From assembly GCF_004016505.1 (NCBI RefSeq), contig NZ_SACR01000004.1:186001-250000 (forward strand): DNA of 64,000 nucleotides, given 5' to 3'. Positions 32,949 to 42,571 of this stretch are shown here, piece after piece (the first letter of the stretch is position 1; every line of letters starts with the position of its first letter). This DNA is from Rubrivivax rivuli (GTDB taxonomy: Bacteria > Pseudomonadota > Gammaproteobacteria > Burkholderiales > Burkholderiaceae_C). A model generated the notes under the pieces. It saw nothing but the letters and a program-made list of their open reading frames with translations. It had not been told where the DNA came from and ran no database searches. Both the position numbers and the translations under genes were made by a program.

Positions 32949-34136
32949 ATGAAGATCGAATCGATCCGGCTCAAGAACTTCAAGGCGTTCCGCGACGTCC
33001 ACCTCACCGACATCCCGTCGTTCCTGATCGTGGTGGGCGCCAACGGTTCGGGCAAGAGCACCTTGTTCGACGTGTTTGGTTTTCTGCACGACTGCTTGAA
33101 GGGCAACGTACGCCAGGCGCTCGACAGCCGCGGCCGTTTCCAGGAGGTGTTGAGCCGGGGTGCCACGGAGCGCCGCCTGCTGATCGAATTGCAGTACCGC
33201 ATGCCGATTGGCGATGTCGAACGCCTGGTGACCTATTCGCTGGAGATCGGTGAGCACGAAGGCGCCCCCGTGGTCGAACGCGAAGTGCTGCGCTACAAGC
33301 GCGGGCGCTATGGCAGCCCCTACCACTTCCTCGATTTCAAGTGCGGCGAAGGCTTCGCCATCACCAACGAAGAAGACTTCAGCAAGTCCGACGAGGAACT
33401 GACCACCGAGCGCCAGAAGGTGCCCCCCGACACCCTGGCCATCAAGGGCTTGGGCCAGTTCGCGCGATTCAAGGCGGCCACGGCCTTCCGCCAGCTCATC
33501 GAGTCTTGGCATGTGTCGGACTTCCACATCAGTGCGGCGCGTGGTCGCAAAGAGGTCAGCGGCGAATCAGAGCATCTTTCGGAAACCGGCGACAACCTGC
33601 CGCTGGTGGCGCGCTACCTCTTCGAGCAGCACCCGAAGACGTTCAAGCAGATCATGGACACGATGATCCGGCGCGTGCCGGGCGTGGCTGCGGTCGAGCC
33701 CAAGTTGATGGACGACGGCTACCTGACGCTGCGTTTCCAGGATGGCTCGTTCAAGACGCCTTTCCTCGACCGTTACGTGTCCGACGGCACCATCAAGATG
33801 TTCGCCTACCTGGTCTTGCTGCACGACCCCAAGCCGCACCCGCTGCTGTGCGTGGAAGAACCTGAAAACCAGCTCTACCCGACCCTGATGGCCGAGCTGG
33901 CCGAAGAGTTCAGGCTGTACGCCGGCCGCGGCGGCCAGGTGCTGGTATCGACGCACTCACCCGACTTCCTGAACGCGGCGCAGCTGGACGAGGTGTGCTG
34001 GCTGGTGAAGCGCGAGGGCTCGACACAGATTCGGCGCGCGCGCGATGACGCCCAGGTCAAGGCCTACATGGCCGATGGCGACCAGATGGGCCGGCTGTGG
34101 AAGCAAGGCTTTTTCGAGGGTGCTGACCCGGCATGA
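32949..34136 (+). CDS. AAA ATPase of an OLD/PARIS-like defence pair
   Basis: 395 residues from the ATG at 32949, 34 bases after hsdS. The ABC-type ATPase head has the start IESIRLKNFKAFRDVHL, Walker A GANGSGKST at about residues 30-38, a signature-like SDGTIKMFAYLVLL, Walker B LLCVEEPENQLYP near residue 300 and the switch-His VLVSTHSPDFL. This is the AAA_21/RecF-like class that pairs with TOPRIM nucleases in OLD, Gabija and PARIS systems. The next gene overlaps by 4 bases. It is probably a sensor ATPase that holds or releases the effector; that role is inference. Confidence 0.85.
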   Translation: MKIESIRLKNFKAFRDVHLTDIPSFLIVVGANGSGKSTLFDVFGFLHDCLKGNVRQALDSRGRFQEVLSRGATERRLLIELQYRMPIGDVERLVTYSLEIGEHEGAPVVEREVLRYKRGRYGSPYHFLDFKCGEGFAITNEEDFSKSDEELTTERQKVPPDTLAIKGLGQFARFKAATAFRQLIESWHVSDFHISAARGRKEVSGESEHLSETGDNLPLVARYLFEQHPKTFKQIMDTMIRRVPGVAAVEPKLMDDGYLTLRFQDGSFKTPFLDRYVSDGTIKMFAYLVLLHDPKPHPLLCVEEPENQLYPTLMAELAEEFRLYAGRGGQVLVSTHSPDFLNAAQLDEVCWLVKREGSTQIRRARDDAQVKAYMADGDQMGRLWKQGFFEGADPA

Positions 34137-34726
34137 GGGAGCTGGTGCTTTTGCTGGAAGAGCGGTCGGCCAAGGCGATGCTGGACGCCCTGCTGCCGCG
34201 GATCCTGGACCCGCGCATTCATGCGCGCACGATTGCCTTCGAGGGCAAGCAAGACCTGGAGCGGCAGCTGCCCAGAAAGCTGCGCGGGTACGTGAACCCG
34301 GCAGCCCGATTTCTGGTGCTGCGCGATCAAGACAGTGCACCCGATTGCTTGGCCCTCAAGCGCGATTTGGTGGACTTGTGCCGACTGGCTGACAAGGAGG
34401 CGGTGTCGCTGGTGCGCGTGGCTTGTCGGGAACTGGAAGCCATGTATCTCGCCGACTTGCAGGCGGTTGAGGCTGCGCTCGGACTCAAGGGGCTGGCACG
34501 CCACCAAAACACAGCCAAGTTCCGGCAACCTGAGCGGCTTGAGAGCCCGAGCCGTGAATTGACACAACTCACGCGGGGTGCATACCAGAAGGTCGGCAGT
34601 TCTCGGCACCTGGGCTTGCATCTCGATCTGGCCAATGAGCGCTCGGCCAGCTTCAAGCATCTTGTGCGGGGCATTCAGAGGCTGCAAGCTGAGCTTCTGG
34701 CCTTGCCTGATGCACCTGCGCTGTAA
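34133..34726 (+). CDS. DUF4276 family TOPRIM-like putative effector
   Basis: 197 residues; the ATG overlaps the ATPase stop by 4 bases (ATGA). The fold signals are TOPRIM-like: a beta-strand then Glu (LVLLLEERSAK, E9/E10), a second strand with the DxD motif (FLVLRDQDS, D66/D68), and a downstream acidic motif RELEAMYLAD (E100, E102, D108). This matches DUF4276 proteins, which are regularly encoded beside AAA ATPases. A metal-dependent nuclease toxin is the likely activity, by analogy with OLD and AriB. Experimental function of this subfamily is not known to me. Confidence 0.78.
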   Translation: MRELVLLLEERSAKAMLDALLPRILDPRIHARTIAFEGKQDLERQLPRKLRGYVNPAARFLVLRDQDSAPDCLALKRDLVDLCRLADKEAVSLVRVACRELEAMYLADLQAVEAALGLKGLARHQNTAKFRQPERLESPSRELTQLTRGAYQKVGSSRHLGLHLDLANERSASFKHLVRGIQRLQAELLALPDAPAL

Positions 34727-34861
34727 GCGAAGGTGCCCCGCGCATAGCGGCCGTGTTGTGCGCGGCGCACTTCGCCAAGCCGAGACCAAGGGCAGCGGCA
34801 GCCGCACCTGCTACAGCCCTGGCGCAGGGCCGGGGCCGAGCTCTGTTGCGGGCTTAGTGAT

Positions 34862-34911
34862 GGTCACCAGCCTGGGCCCGGATAGTCACCAGCCTGAGGC
34901 GAATGGTCACC
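34862..34911 (+). repeat. Three GTCACCAG direct repeats spaced 21-22 bp
   Basis: GGTCACCAGCCTG, AGTCACCAGCCTG and GGTCACCAGTGG start at 34862, 34884 and 34905, about two helical turns apart. Such arrays occur as protein-binding sites and at the ends of IS21-type elements. No transposase lies nearby, so an element end would be a relic. Confidence 0.6.
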
Positions 34912-35063
34912 AGTGGCTGGCGACCATGCCGTCTGTCGTCTGGGCCGGGTGGCCCGCGGCAGGGGGTGGAGTGGCGCCGCGAGGGACTTCGCGCCCAAAA
35001 TCTCGAACTGCGTGCGCTGCCGTGCCCACGTACGGTCGAGTGCGAAGGTCACTCTCGGTTGAA

Positions 35064-35100
35064 TGGGCACGGATGGGCACGCCGTGCCCATCCGTGCCCA
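35064..35100. repeat. Perfect inverted repeat with 18-bp arms
   Basis: Two 18-base arms (TGGGCACGGATGGGCACG and its exact complement) face each other across one central C. Each arm itself contains a doubled TGGGCACG unit. As DNA it could extrude a cruciform; as RNA it would make a very stable hairpin. No T-run follows, so it is not an obvious terminator. Confidence 0.85.
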
Positions 35101-35121
35101 AACCCGTGCCCGTCGGGACGC

Positions 35122-35154
35122 AAAGAAAAAGGGCTTGGCAGCTGCCAAGCCCTT
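35122..35154 (-). terminator. Rho-independent terminator of tRNA-Ala
   Basis: A 26-base perfect palindrome (35129-35154, core GGGCTTGGCA-GC-TGCCAAGCCC) is followed on the minus strand by TTTTTCTTT. It lies about 20 bases beyond the tRNA 3' end, in the right orientation. Confidence 0.85.
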
Positions 35155-35174
35155 GATTCTTCAAAAAAATCCTG

Positions 35175-35250
<76 letters not shown>

Positions 35251-35336
35251 ACAGACGAGCAAAATTCTAGCACCGGGTGCCGCCGCGACTAACATGCGGC
35301 GAACCCACACTGCCGGCCGCGGCCGCCCCCGCACCC

Positions 35337-36197
35337 ATGCGCACGCGCAACGATCCCGCCTGGCTCGAAGCCCAGTACAACAACCGCGCCCGGGTGCCCG
35401 CATACGCCGGGCACTTCGCGCGCTGGCAGCAGGCCTCGGCCCTCGTGCGCAGCAAGACGAGCGCCCGGCTGGACATCGCCTACGGCGCTGGCGCTGGCGA
35501 GACGCTGGATGTCTTCCCGGCCGCGCAACCCGGCGCGCCGGTGCTGGTATTCATCCACGGCGGCTACTGGCGCTCGCTGGACAAGAGCGACTTCTCCTTC
35601 ATCGCGCCTGCGCTCAACGCCGCGGGCGTGACGGTGGTGGTGCCGAACTACGCGCTGTGCCCGGCGGTGGGCATCGAGCACATCGCGCTGCAGATGACGC
35701 AGGCCGTGGCCTGGGCCTGGCGGCATGCGGCCGGGTTCGGCGCGGATGCCTCGCGCATCGGCCTGGTGGGCCACTCGGCCGGCGGGCACCTGGCGGCCAT
35801 GCTCATGTGCTGCCGCTGGAAGGAGGTGGCCCCCGATCTGCCCGCGCAGCCGGTGCAGGCCGCGCTGTCGGTCTCGGGCCTGTACGACCTGGAGCCGCTG
35901 CGCCTGGTGGCCTCGGTGCAGGCCGACCTGCAACTCACGCCCGCCTCGGTGCGCCGCCTGAGCCCGGCCTTCTTCCCGCGGCCCAAGGGCGGCAAGCTCT
36001 TCGCGGCGGTGGGGCTGGACGAGAGCGAGGAGTTCATCCGCCAGAACGCGCTGATCCGCGACGTCTGGGGGCCGACCGCGGTGCCGGTGTGCGAGACGCT
36101 GCCCGGGCGCAACCACTTCTCGGTGGTGGAAGACCTGGCGGATGCCAAGTCGCGGCTGCACCAGCTGGCGCTGCGCGCAGTGGGGCTCGAACGCTGA
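35337..36197 (+). CDS. Alpha/beta hydrolase, kynurenine formamidase-like
   Basis: 286 residues from the ATG at 35337. The oxyanion motif HGGYW, the nucleophile elbow GHSAGGH and the C-terminal catalytic His in GRNHFSVVED are all present. N-terminal WLEAQYNNRARVP resembles bacterial esterases annotated as arylformamidase or kynurenine formamidase-like. It probably hydrolyses a small ester or amide. The second kynurenine-pathway enzymes are not adjacent, so the substrate is open. It is transcribed away from the tRNA. Confidence 0.82.
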   Translation: MRTRNDPAWLEAQYNNRARVPAYAGHFARWQQASALVRSKTSARLDIAYGAGAGETLDVFPAAQPGAPVLVFIHGGYWRSLDKSDFSFIAPALNAAGVTVVVPNYALCPAVGIEHIALQMTQAVAWAWRHAAGFGADASRIGLVGHSAGGHLAAMLMCCRWKEVAPDLPAQPVQAALSVSGLYDLEPLRLVASVQADLQLTPASVRRLSPAFFPRPKGGKLFAAVGLDESEEFIRQNALIRDVWGPTAVPVCETLPGRNHFSVVEDLADAKSRLHQLALRAVGLER

Positions 36198-36265
36198 GGG
36201 CTGCCGAGACGGTCTGAGCCGGCCCGGACCGCGCCCCGCCGGGCACCGCCCGCAGACCTGGCTGC

Positions 36266-36277
36266 TATCGTGCCGGG
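36266..36277 (+). promoter_or_regulatory. -10-like TATCGT directly before the aldo/keto reductase
   Basis: TATCGT lies 6 bases before the ATG at 36278 and no ribosome site is visible. The arrangement fits leaderless transcription, as for other genes in the window. Confidence 0.3.
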
Positions 36278-37168
36278 ATGATGAAGCCGCCTGCCGAAAG
36301 CCTGAACTTCTCCCCCATCGCCGCCGGCCTCTGGCGCCTGCACGAATGGGCGCTGGATGTGCCCGGCCGCGTGCGCTGGATCGAGCAGGCGCTGGAACTC
36401 GGCATCACCACCTTCGACCACGCCGACATCTACGGCGGCTACAGCGTCGAGGCGCTCTTCGGGGAGGCCCTGGCCGCAGCGCCCGCGCTGCGCCGGCAGA
36501 TGCAGATCGTCACCAAGTGCGGCATCAAGCTGCAGCACCCGGCGCGGCCTGGCCACACGCTCAAGAGCTACGACAGCAGCCGCGCGCACGTGCGCGCCAG
36601 CGTCGAGCACAGCCTGCGCGCGCTGCGCACCGATCACCTCGACCTGCTGCTCATCCACCGGCCCGACCTGCTGATGGACCCCGACGAACTGGCCGCCACC
36701 TTCGGCGAGCTGCGCGCCGAGGGCAAGGTGCTGCACTTCGGCGTGAGCAACCACATGCCCGACCAGCTGGCGATGCTGCACCGCCGCTGCCCGCTGGTGA
36801 CGAACCAGATCGAGTTCAGCCCGCTGCAGATGCAGGCCTTGGCCGATGGCACGCTGGCGCAGTGCGTCGACCTCGGCTTGCGGCCCATGCTGTGGTCGCC
36901 GCTGGGCGGCGGTCGGCTGTTCAGCGGCGATGACGAACAGGCCCGGCGCGTGCGCGGCACGCTGCAGGGGCTGGCGCAGCAGCACGGGGTGTCGGTGGCC
37001 ACGCTGGCCCTGGCCTGGCTGATGCGCCACCCGAGCCGGCCGGTGCCCATCACCGGCAGCGGGCGCATCGAGGCGCTGCGCGAGGCCGCGGCGGCCACCC
37101 AGGTGCGGCTGTCGGCCGAAGACTGGTACCGCGTCTGGCAGGCTAGCATGGGGCACGAGGTGCCTTGA
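36278..37168 (+). CDS. Aldo/keto reductase (YdhF-like)
   Basis: 296 residues. The TIM-barrel aldo/keto reductase catalytic set is present: D in [11 protein letters not shown], the Tyr of the same motif, K in IVTKCGIK and H in LLLIHRPD. The C-terminal NADPH-binding part is [10 protein letters not shown]...[14 protein letters not shown]. It reduces aldehydes or ketones with NADPH in the cytoplasm; the physiological substrate is unknown. The start codon is the first of two adjacent ATGs. Confidence 0.92.
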   Translation: MMKPPAESLNFSPIAAGLWRLHEWALDVPGRVRWIEQALELGITTFDHADIYGGYSVEALFGEALAAAPALRRQMQIVTKCGIKLQHPARPGHTLKSYDSSRAHVRASVEHSLRALRTDHLDLLLIHRPDLLMDPDELAATFGELRAEGKVLHFGVSNHMPDQLAMLHRRCPLVTNQIEFSPLQMQALADGTLAQCVDLGLRPMLWSPLGGGRLFSGDDEQARRVRGTLQGLAQQHGVSVATLALAWLMRHPSRPVPITGSGRIEALREAAAATQVRLSAEDWYRVWQASMGHEVP

Positions 37169-37235
37169 GCCTGGGCTGCAGGTCTTGCTGCGGGGCGGCT
37201 GCGCCGCGAGCAGCCCTCGCGCCACAATGGGTGCC

Positions 37236-37670
37236 ATGAAATACCTGCACACCATGGTCCGCGTGACCGACCTCGAAGCCTCGCTGGCCTTCTACCGCGA
37301 CGCCCTCGGCCTGGAAGTGGCCCGCCGCACCGAGCACGAGCAGGGCCGCTTCACGCTGGTCTACCTGAGCGCGCCCGGCGACCCCACCGCCCAGATCGAA
37401 CTCACCTACAACTGGCCCGCGCCCGATGGCACGGTGGAAACCTACACCGGCGGCCGCAGCTTCGGCCACGTGGCCTACGCGGTGGACAACATCTACGCCG
37501 CCTGCCAGCGGCTGATGGAACACGGCGTCACCATCAACCGCCCGCCGCGCGACGGCCGCATGGCTTTCGTGCGTTCGCCCGACGGCATCAGCATCGAGCT
37601 GCTGCAGGCCGGCCCGGCACTGCCGCCGGCCGAGCCCTGGACGGCGATGCCCAACATCGGCAGCTGGTAA
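37236..37670 (+). CDS. gloA: Lactoylglutathione lyase (glyoxalase I)
   Basis: 144 residues from the ATG at 37236, the normal length. Two VOC modules give the metal ligands His ([12 protein letters not shown]), Glu (AQIELTYNW), His ([10 protein letters not shown]) and Glu (GISIELLQ). It converts the methylglyoxal-glutathione hemithioacetal to S-lactoylglutathione. It sits after the aldo/keto reductase, another carbonyl-detoxifying enzyme, which may be functionally related. Confidence 0.94.
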   Translation: MKYLHTMVRVTDLEASLAFYRDALGLEVARRTEHEQGRFTLVYLSAPGDPTAQIELTYNWPAPDGTVETYTGGRSFGHVAYAVDNIYAACQRLMEHGVTINRPPRDGRMAFVRSPDGISIELLQAGPALPPAEPWTAMPNIGSW

Positions 37671-37694
37671 GCCACCCGCCGAAGCACCTCTGCG

Positions 37695-38327
37695 ATGTAC
37701 CTGCCCGCGCACTTCGAGCAGCGAGATCCGGCCCTGCTGCAGGGCCTGATGCGCGAGCACCCGCTGGCGACCCTCATCACGCTGCAGGGCGGCGCGGCCA
37801 TGGCCGATGCGCTGCCCTTGCACTTCGACGCCGCCACGCAGACCCTGCGCGGCCACGTGGCGCGCGCCAACCCGCTGTGGCAGGCGGGCGACGGGCAGCG
37901 CGTGCTGGCGGTCTTCCACGGGCCGCAAGCCTACGTCACACCGAACTGGTACCCCAGCAAGGCCGCCACGCACAAGGTGGTGCCGACCTGGAACTACACG
38001 CTGGTGCAGGCGCGCGGTGTGCTGCGCGCCGTGCCTGACGCGCCCTGGCTGCACGCCTTGGTGAGCGAGCTCACGCAGACGCACGAGGCCGCGCAGCCCC
38101 GCCCCTGGGCCGTGAGCGACGCGCCCGACGACTATGTGCAGGCGATGCTGCGCGCCATCGTCGGCATCGAGATCGCCGTCGACAGCCTGGTGGGCAAGTG
38201 GAAGGTCAGCCAGAACCGCAGCGAGGCCGACCGCCTGGGCGTGGCCGAGGGCCTGCAGGCCAGCGGTGGCTCGGCCGAGGTGCAGGCCATGGCCGCGCTG
38301 GTGCGCGACCCGCCACGCGGCGAATGA
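37695..38327 (+). CDS. FMN-binding PaiB-like protein
   Basis: 210 residues beginning MYLPAHFEQRDPALLQGLMREHPLATL and containing VFHGPQAYVTPNWYPSK and VPTWNY, all typical of the PaiB family (FMN-binding split barrel). It has no helix-turn-helix. In Bacillus PaiB affects sporulation and protease genes, but the biochemical role in proteobacteria is unknown. It follows gloA by 24 bases and converges on the dehydrogenase gene. Confidence 0.9.
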   Translation: MYLPAHFEQRDPALLQGLMREHPLATLITLQGGAAMADALPLHFDAATQTLRGHVARANPLWQAGDGQRVLAVFHGPQAYVTPNWYPSKAATHKVVPTWNYTLVQARGVLRAVPDAPWLHALVSELTQTHEAAQPRPWAVSDAPDDYVQAMLRAIVGIEIAVDSLVGKWKVSQNRSEADRLGVAEGLQASGGSAEVQAMAALVRDPPRGE

Positions 38328-38337
38328 ACCTTCGGAG

Positions 38338-39135
38338 CTACACCGCCACGGTGTAGTTCAGCGTCATGCGGCCGCCGTCGGCCACGACGATCTCGCCCGT
38401 CACGTAGCTCGCGGCATCGCTCAGCAGGTAGGCCGCCACGTCGGCGATCTCTTCGGGCTCGCCCAGGCGCTTCATGGGCGTGCGGCTCATGATGCGGGCC
38501 TTGGCCTCGTCGCTGGTGAGCACGGCATTCTTGGCCAGCTCGGTGGCGATGGTGCCCGGGGCCACGGCATTCACGCGCACGCCTTGGTCGGCCAGCGAGA
38601 GCGCCATCACACGCGTGAGCTGGTTGATGGCGCCCTTGCTCGCGTTGTAGCTGGCGATGCTGGGGATGGCCAGCGTGCCGTTGACCGAGCTCATGTTGAC
38701 GATGGCGCCGCGCTGGCGCTTGACCATCTCGCGCGCCACGGCCTGGCCCACGAGGAAGCTGCCCTTGAGGTTGACGGCGATGACGGCGTCCCAGTCTTCT
38801 TCGCTCACCTCCAGGAAAGGCGCGGCCTTGAAGATGCCGGCGTTGTTGACGAGCCCGTCCACGTGGCCGAACCGCGCCAGCGTGGCCGCCAGCGCGGCCT
38901 CCACCTCGGCCTTGCGGGCCACGTTGCAGTGCACGTAGAGCGCCTGGCCGCCAGCGGCGTTGATCTCGGCGGCCAGTGCGGTGCCTGCGTCGTCGGCCAG
39001 GTCCCACAGCGCCACGGCAGCGCCATCCTGCACCACGCGGCGCGCGCAGGCCGCGCCGATGCCTTGTGCGGCGCCCGTGATGATGACCACGCGGCCTTGC
39101 AGGCCGAAGTGCACGCGGTTGCTTGTGTTCGTCAT
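38338..39135 (-). CDS. Short-chain dehydrogenase/reductase of the aromatic acyl-CoA module
   Basis: 265 residues from the ATG at 39135. The NAD(P) motif is TGAAQGIG, with NNAG, the catalytic Ser in NMSSVNG and YNASK. It is probably a beta-hydroxyacyl-CoA dehydrogenase acting after the enoyl-CoA hydratase encoded on the other side of the operator. It follows the MBL hydrolase in the same direction with a 23-base gap. Confidence 0.9.
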   Translation of the reverse strand: MTNTSNRVHFGLQGRVVIITGAAQGIGAACARRVVQDGAAVALWDLADDAGTALAAEINAAGGQALYVHCNVARKAEVEAALAATLARFGHVDGLVNNAGIFKAAPFLEVSEEDWDAVIAVNLKGSFLVGQAVAREMVKRQRGAIVNMSSVNGTLAIPSIASYNASKGAINQLTRVMALSLADQGVRVNAVAPGTIATELAKNAVLTSDEAKARIMSRTPMKRLGEPEEIADVAAYLLSDAASYVTGEIVVADGGRMTLNYTVAV

Positions 39136-39158
39136 GTTCTTCTTTCGAGGCTGAAGTT

Positions 39159-40154
39159 TCAGGCGGCCGGGCGGTCCAGCCACACGGCCATGCCTTGGGC
39201 GTTGAGTTCGAGGTCGATGGAGAGCAGTTCGGCGATCTGTGCGCGCGGCATCGTGCAGCCGTGCGCCGACAGGCTGTCTATGAAGATCTGCAACTGGCCG
39301 GCTTTCAGCGCCTCATGCCGCTGGGGGTTGTTCTGCTCGCGCCGGCCCAGCGCCACGGTCTGCGCCAGCAAGTCCAGCAGCAGCGCACCCAGGCGCTGCA
39401 CCTCGGCCACGCTGCCGCCCACACGCCCGTAGTGCGTGAGGTACACGCACTCGGGCTCGGCCGCCAGCAGGCGCTGCACCGAGGCCTGCAGCGCCTCGGG
39501 CTCGAACTGCACGGGCGTGGAGGTGGGGATGATCCAGGCACCCTGCGCGGTGTCGAACTCGCGGTAGCTCAGGCCGAAGGTGTCGCCGGTGAACCAGCCG
39601 CGGCTCTGTTCGTCCCAGATGCAGTGGTGGTGGCGCGCGTGGCCGGGCGTGTCGATCAGCTTGAAGGGCCGGTCGGCCAGCATCACCACCTGGCCGTCGT
39701 GGCTCTCCACCACGCGCTCGGCCGGCACGGGCTCCAGTTCGCCGTAGCTGCGCTGCATCTCTGCTTCGCCGTACACCGCCATGGCCCCCGCCCAGAGCTT
39801 GGCCGGGTCGACCATGTGGCGCGCGCCGCGCGGGTGCACCAGCAGCTTGGCCTTGGGCAAGTGCTGCATCAGCAGCCCCACGCCGCCGGCGTGATCCAGG
39901 TGCACGTGGGTGGGGATGACCCAGTCCACCGCGTCCACACCCAGGCCCAGGGCCCGCAACGCGCCCATCAGGCGCGGCACGGCGAAGTTGGTGCCGGTGT
40001 CAATGAAGGCGGCACGGCCGCCTGCCACCACCAGGTAGGCGGCGTCGAAGACATCGCGGTGAAAGCCGGTGTCGATGGCGTAGATGCCGTGCGGCAGGGG
40101 CTGCACACAGGGCGGCAGGGCCAGGGTCGGCGGGGTGGTCAGGGCAGGGCTCAT
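39159..40154 (-). CDS. MBL-fold hydrolase of the aromatic acyl-CoA module
   Basis: 331 residues from the ATG at 40154. The metal-binding motif is [10 protein letters not shown], with further ligands in [11 protein letters not shown] and [11 protein letters not shown]-fold proteins occur in 2-aminobenzoyl-CoA and related gene clusters, where a thioesterase or ring-hydrolase role has been suggested. It is divergent from the monooxygenase gene, sharing the palindromic operator region. Confidence 0.85.
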   Translation of the reverse strand: MSPALTTPPTLALPPCVQPLPHGIYAIDTGFHRDVFDAAYLVVAGGRAAFIDTGTNFAVPRLMGALRALGLGVDAVDWVIPTHVHLDHAGGVGLLMQHLPKAKLLVHPRGARHMVDPAKLWAGAMAVYGEAEMQRSYGELEPVPAERVVESHDGQVVMLADRPFKLIDTPGHARHHHCIWDEQSRGWFTGDTFGLSYREFDTAQGAWIIPTSTPVQFEPEALQASVQRLLAAEPECVYLTHYGRVGGSVAEVQRLGALLLDLLAQTVALGRREQNNPQRHEALKAGQLQIFIDSLSAHGCTMPRAQIAELLSIDLELNAQGMAVWLDRPAA

Positions 40155-40203
40155 GCCGGCATTTTCAGCGAGGCGCAGCAGGCCCCAGCCCCGGGTTTGC
40201 ATT

Positions 40204-40221
40204 TGCTTTACTTGTAAAGCA
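40204..40221. promoter_or_regulatory. Perfect palindromic operator in a divergent promoter
   Basis: TGCTTTAC-TT-GTAAAGCA is an 18-bp inverted repeat, perfect apart from the two central bases. It lies between the MBL and monooxygenase genes and is AT-rich against a 70% GC background. The size and symmetry suit a MarR dimer, and a MarR gene closes this cluster. Confidence 0.65.
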
Positions 40222-40273
40222 GTTCACCCCGACAATGGCTGCAACCCGGCTACCGGCCCCCTGGGCACGGCAC

Positions 40274-42571
40274 ATGCGCATCGTCTGCATCGGCGGCGGC
40301 CCCGCCGGCCTGTATTTCGCGCTGCTGATGAAGCAGCTGAACCCCGCGCACCGCATCACCGTGGTGGAGCGCAACAAGCCGTACGACACCTTCGGCTGGG
40401 GCGTGGTCTTCAGCGATGCCACGCTCGACAACATGCGGCGCTGGGACGGCCCCACGGCCGATGCCATCGAGGTGGCCTTCAACCACTGGGACGACATCGA
40501 GCTGCACTTCCAGGGCCAGCGCATCCGCAGCGGCGGCCACGGCTTCGTGGGCATCGGGCGCAAGAAGCTGCTGAACATCCTGCAGCAGCGCTGCGAGGAT
40601 CTGGGCGTGGAACTGGTCTTCGAGACCGAGGCCACGAGCGACGCAGACTTTCCCGATGCCGACCTGATCATCGCCAGCGACGGCGTGAACTCGCGCATCC
40701 GCCAGCAGCACGCCGCCATCTTCCAGCCTGATGTGGTGACGCGGCCCAACCGCTTCATCTGGCTGGGCACCACCAAGCTCTTCGACGCCTTCAACTTCCT
40801 GTTCGAGAAAACCGAGCACGGCTGGTTCCAGGCCCACGTCTACAAGTTCGACGACAGCACCACCACCTTCATCGTCGAGACGCCCGAAGACGTGTGGCGT
40901 GCGCATGGGCTGGAGCAGGCCGGGCCCGAGGAGAGCATCGCCTTCTGCGAACGGCTCTTCGCCCGGCACCTGCAAGGCCACCAGCTGATGAGCAACGCGC
41001 GCCACCTGCGGGGCAGCGCGTGGATCAACTTCCAGCGTGTGCGCTGCAGGCAGTGGCACCACTTCAACGGCCAGAGCCACGTGGTGCTGATGGGCGATGC
41101 GGTGCACACGGCGCACTTCGCCATCGGTTCGGGCACCAAGCTGGCGCTGGAAGATGCGATCGAGCTGACGCGGCTCTTCCGCGACATCGGTGCAGACATC
41201 CCCGCCGTGTTGGCCCGCTACCAGGCCGAGCGCGAGGTCGACGTGCTGCGCCTGCAGAACGCCGCGTGGAACGCGATGGAGTGGTTCGAGGTGGTGGGCC
41301 GGCGCTACTGCGAACAGCTGCCGCCGCCGCAGTTCATGTACAGCATGCTCACGCGCAGCCAGCGCATCAGCCACGAGAACCTGCGCCTGCGTGATGCGGC
41401 CTGGCTGGAAGGCTACGAGCGCTGGTTCGCACAACAGGCAGGGCTGTCCATCGCTGAAGGTGAGAAGCCGCCGAGCCCGATGTTCACGCCCTTCACCGTG
41501 CGCGGCCTCACCGTGCCCAACCGCGTGGTGGTGTCGCCGATGGCGATGTACTCGGCGCAAGACGGCCTGCCCGGCGACTTCCACCTCGTGCACTTCGGCG
41601 CACGCGCGCTGGGCGGTGCCGGGCTGATCTACACCGAGATGCTGGCCCCGAGCGCCGACGCCCGCATCACGCCGGGCTGCGCCGGCTTGTGGAACGACGC
41701 GCAGGCCGCGGCCTGGCAGCGCATCGTGGCCTTCGTGCATGGCCATTCGGGCGCGAAGATGGGTGTGCAGCTGGGTCACGCGGGCCGCAAGGGCAGCACG
41801 CAGCTGGGCTGGCAGCAGATGGACGAGCCGCTGCCTGAAGGCAACTGGCCGCTGATCTCGGCCTCGCCCATCGCCTACGGCCCGAACTCGCAGCTGCCGC
41901 GCGAAATGGGTGGTGCCGACATGGCGCAGGTGACGGCCGACTTCGTGGCCGCCACGCGCCGCGCTGCCGATGCCGGCTTCGACATCCTGGAACTGCACTG
42001 CGCGCACGGCTACCTGCTCAGCAGCTTTCTCTCGCCGCTGACCAACCACCGCACGGACGCCTATGGCGGCAGCGTCGAGAACCGCGCGCGTTACCCGCTG
42101 GAGGTGTTTGCCGCGGTGCGCGCCGCCTGGCCGGCCGAGCGGCCGATCAGCGTGCGGCTGAGCTGCCACGACTGGTTTCCGGGCGGCAACACTGCCGACG
42201 AAGCGGTGGCCTTCGCCGCGCTGTTCAAGGCCGCCGGTGCCGACCTCATCGACTGCAGCAGCGGCCAGGTGGTGCGCGAGCAGAAGCCCGTCTACGGCCG
42301 CATGTGGCAGACGCCGTTTGCCGACCGCATCCGCAACGAGGTGGGCATCGCCACCGTGGCTGTGGGCAGCATCTTCGAGGCCGACCACGTGAACATGGTC
42401 ATCGCCGCGGGCCGCGCCGACCTGTGCGCCGTGGCCCGCCCGCACCTGGCCGACCCCGCCTGGACGCTGCACGAAGCCGCGAAGATCGGCCACAGTGCCC
42501 AGCCCTGGCCACCGCAGTACCTCTCGGGTCGCGCGCAGTACCAGGCCAATCTGAAGAAGAGTCCCGCATGA
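40274..42571 (+). CDS. Fused FAD monooxygenase/old-yellow-enzyme reductase (2-aminobenzoyl-CoA or salicylyl-CoA 5-hydroxylase type)
   Basis: 765 residues from the ATG at 40274. The N-terminal half is a flavin hydroxylase: GGGPAGLY at about residues 6-13, the FAD ribose motif [11 protein letters not shown]. The C-terminal half (from about residue 410) is an old-yellow-enzyme domain: [27 protein letters not shown], and [18 protein letters not shown]. This fusion is known for 2-aminobenzoyl-CoA monooxygenase/reductase and salicylyl-CoA 5-hydroxylase, which hydroxylate and, for the former, reduce the ring of the CoA thioester. The exact substrate is not decided by sequence. Confidence 0.9.
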   Translation: MRIVCIGGGPAGLYFALLMKQLNPAHRITVVERNKPYDTFGWGVVFSDATLDNMRRWDGPTADAIEVAFNHWDDIELHFQGQRIRSGGHGFVGIGRKKLLNILQQRCEDLGVELVFETEATSDADFPDADLIIASDGVNSRIRQQHAAIFQPDVVTRPNRFIWLGTTKLFDAFNFLFEKTEHGWFQAHVYKFDDSTTTFIVETPEDVWRAHGLEQAGPEESIAFCERLFARHLQGHQLMSNARHLRGSAWINFQRVRCRQWHHFNGQSHVVLMGDAVHTAHFAIGSGTKLALEDAIELTRLFRDIGADIPAVLARYQAEREVDVLRLQNAAWNAMEWFEVVGRRYCEQLPPPQFMYSMLTRSQRISHENLRLRDAAWLEGYERWFAQQAGLSIAEGEKPPSPMFTPFTVRGLTVPNRVVVSPMAMYSAQDGLPGDFHLVHFGARALGGAGLIYTEMLAPSADARITPGCAGLWNDAQAAAWQRIVAFVHGHSGAKMGVQLGHAGRKGSTQLGWQQMDEPLPEGNWPLISASPIAYGPNSQLPREMGGADMAQVTADFVAATRRAADAGFDILELHCAHGYLLSSFLSPLTNHRTDAYGGSVENRARYPLEVFAAVRAAWPAERPISVRLSCHDWFPGGNTADEAVAFAALFKAAGADLIDCSSGQVVREQKPVYGRMWQTPFADRIRNEVGIATVAVGSIFEADHVNMVIAAGRADLCAVARPHLADPAWTLHEAAKIGHSAQPWPPQYLSGRAQYQANLKKSPA

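Larger units (their letters stand above)
34727..35174. other. Intergenic region with repeats, hairpin and terminator
   Basis: A 448-base gap between the defence island and tRNA-Ala with no convincing ORF. It contains three GTCACC direct repeats, an 18-bp-arm inverted repeat and an intrinsic terminator, each listed separately. No transposase or integrase remnant could be read in any frame. Confidence 0.7.

Noticed and set aside
34727..35174. Small ORFs in the gap before the tRNA
   Set aside because: None has a ribosome site or recognisable composition, and the hairpin and terminator occupy part of the space.
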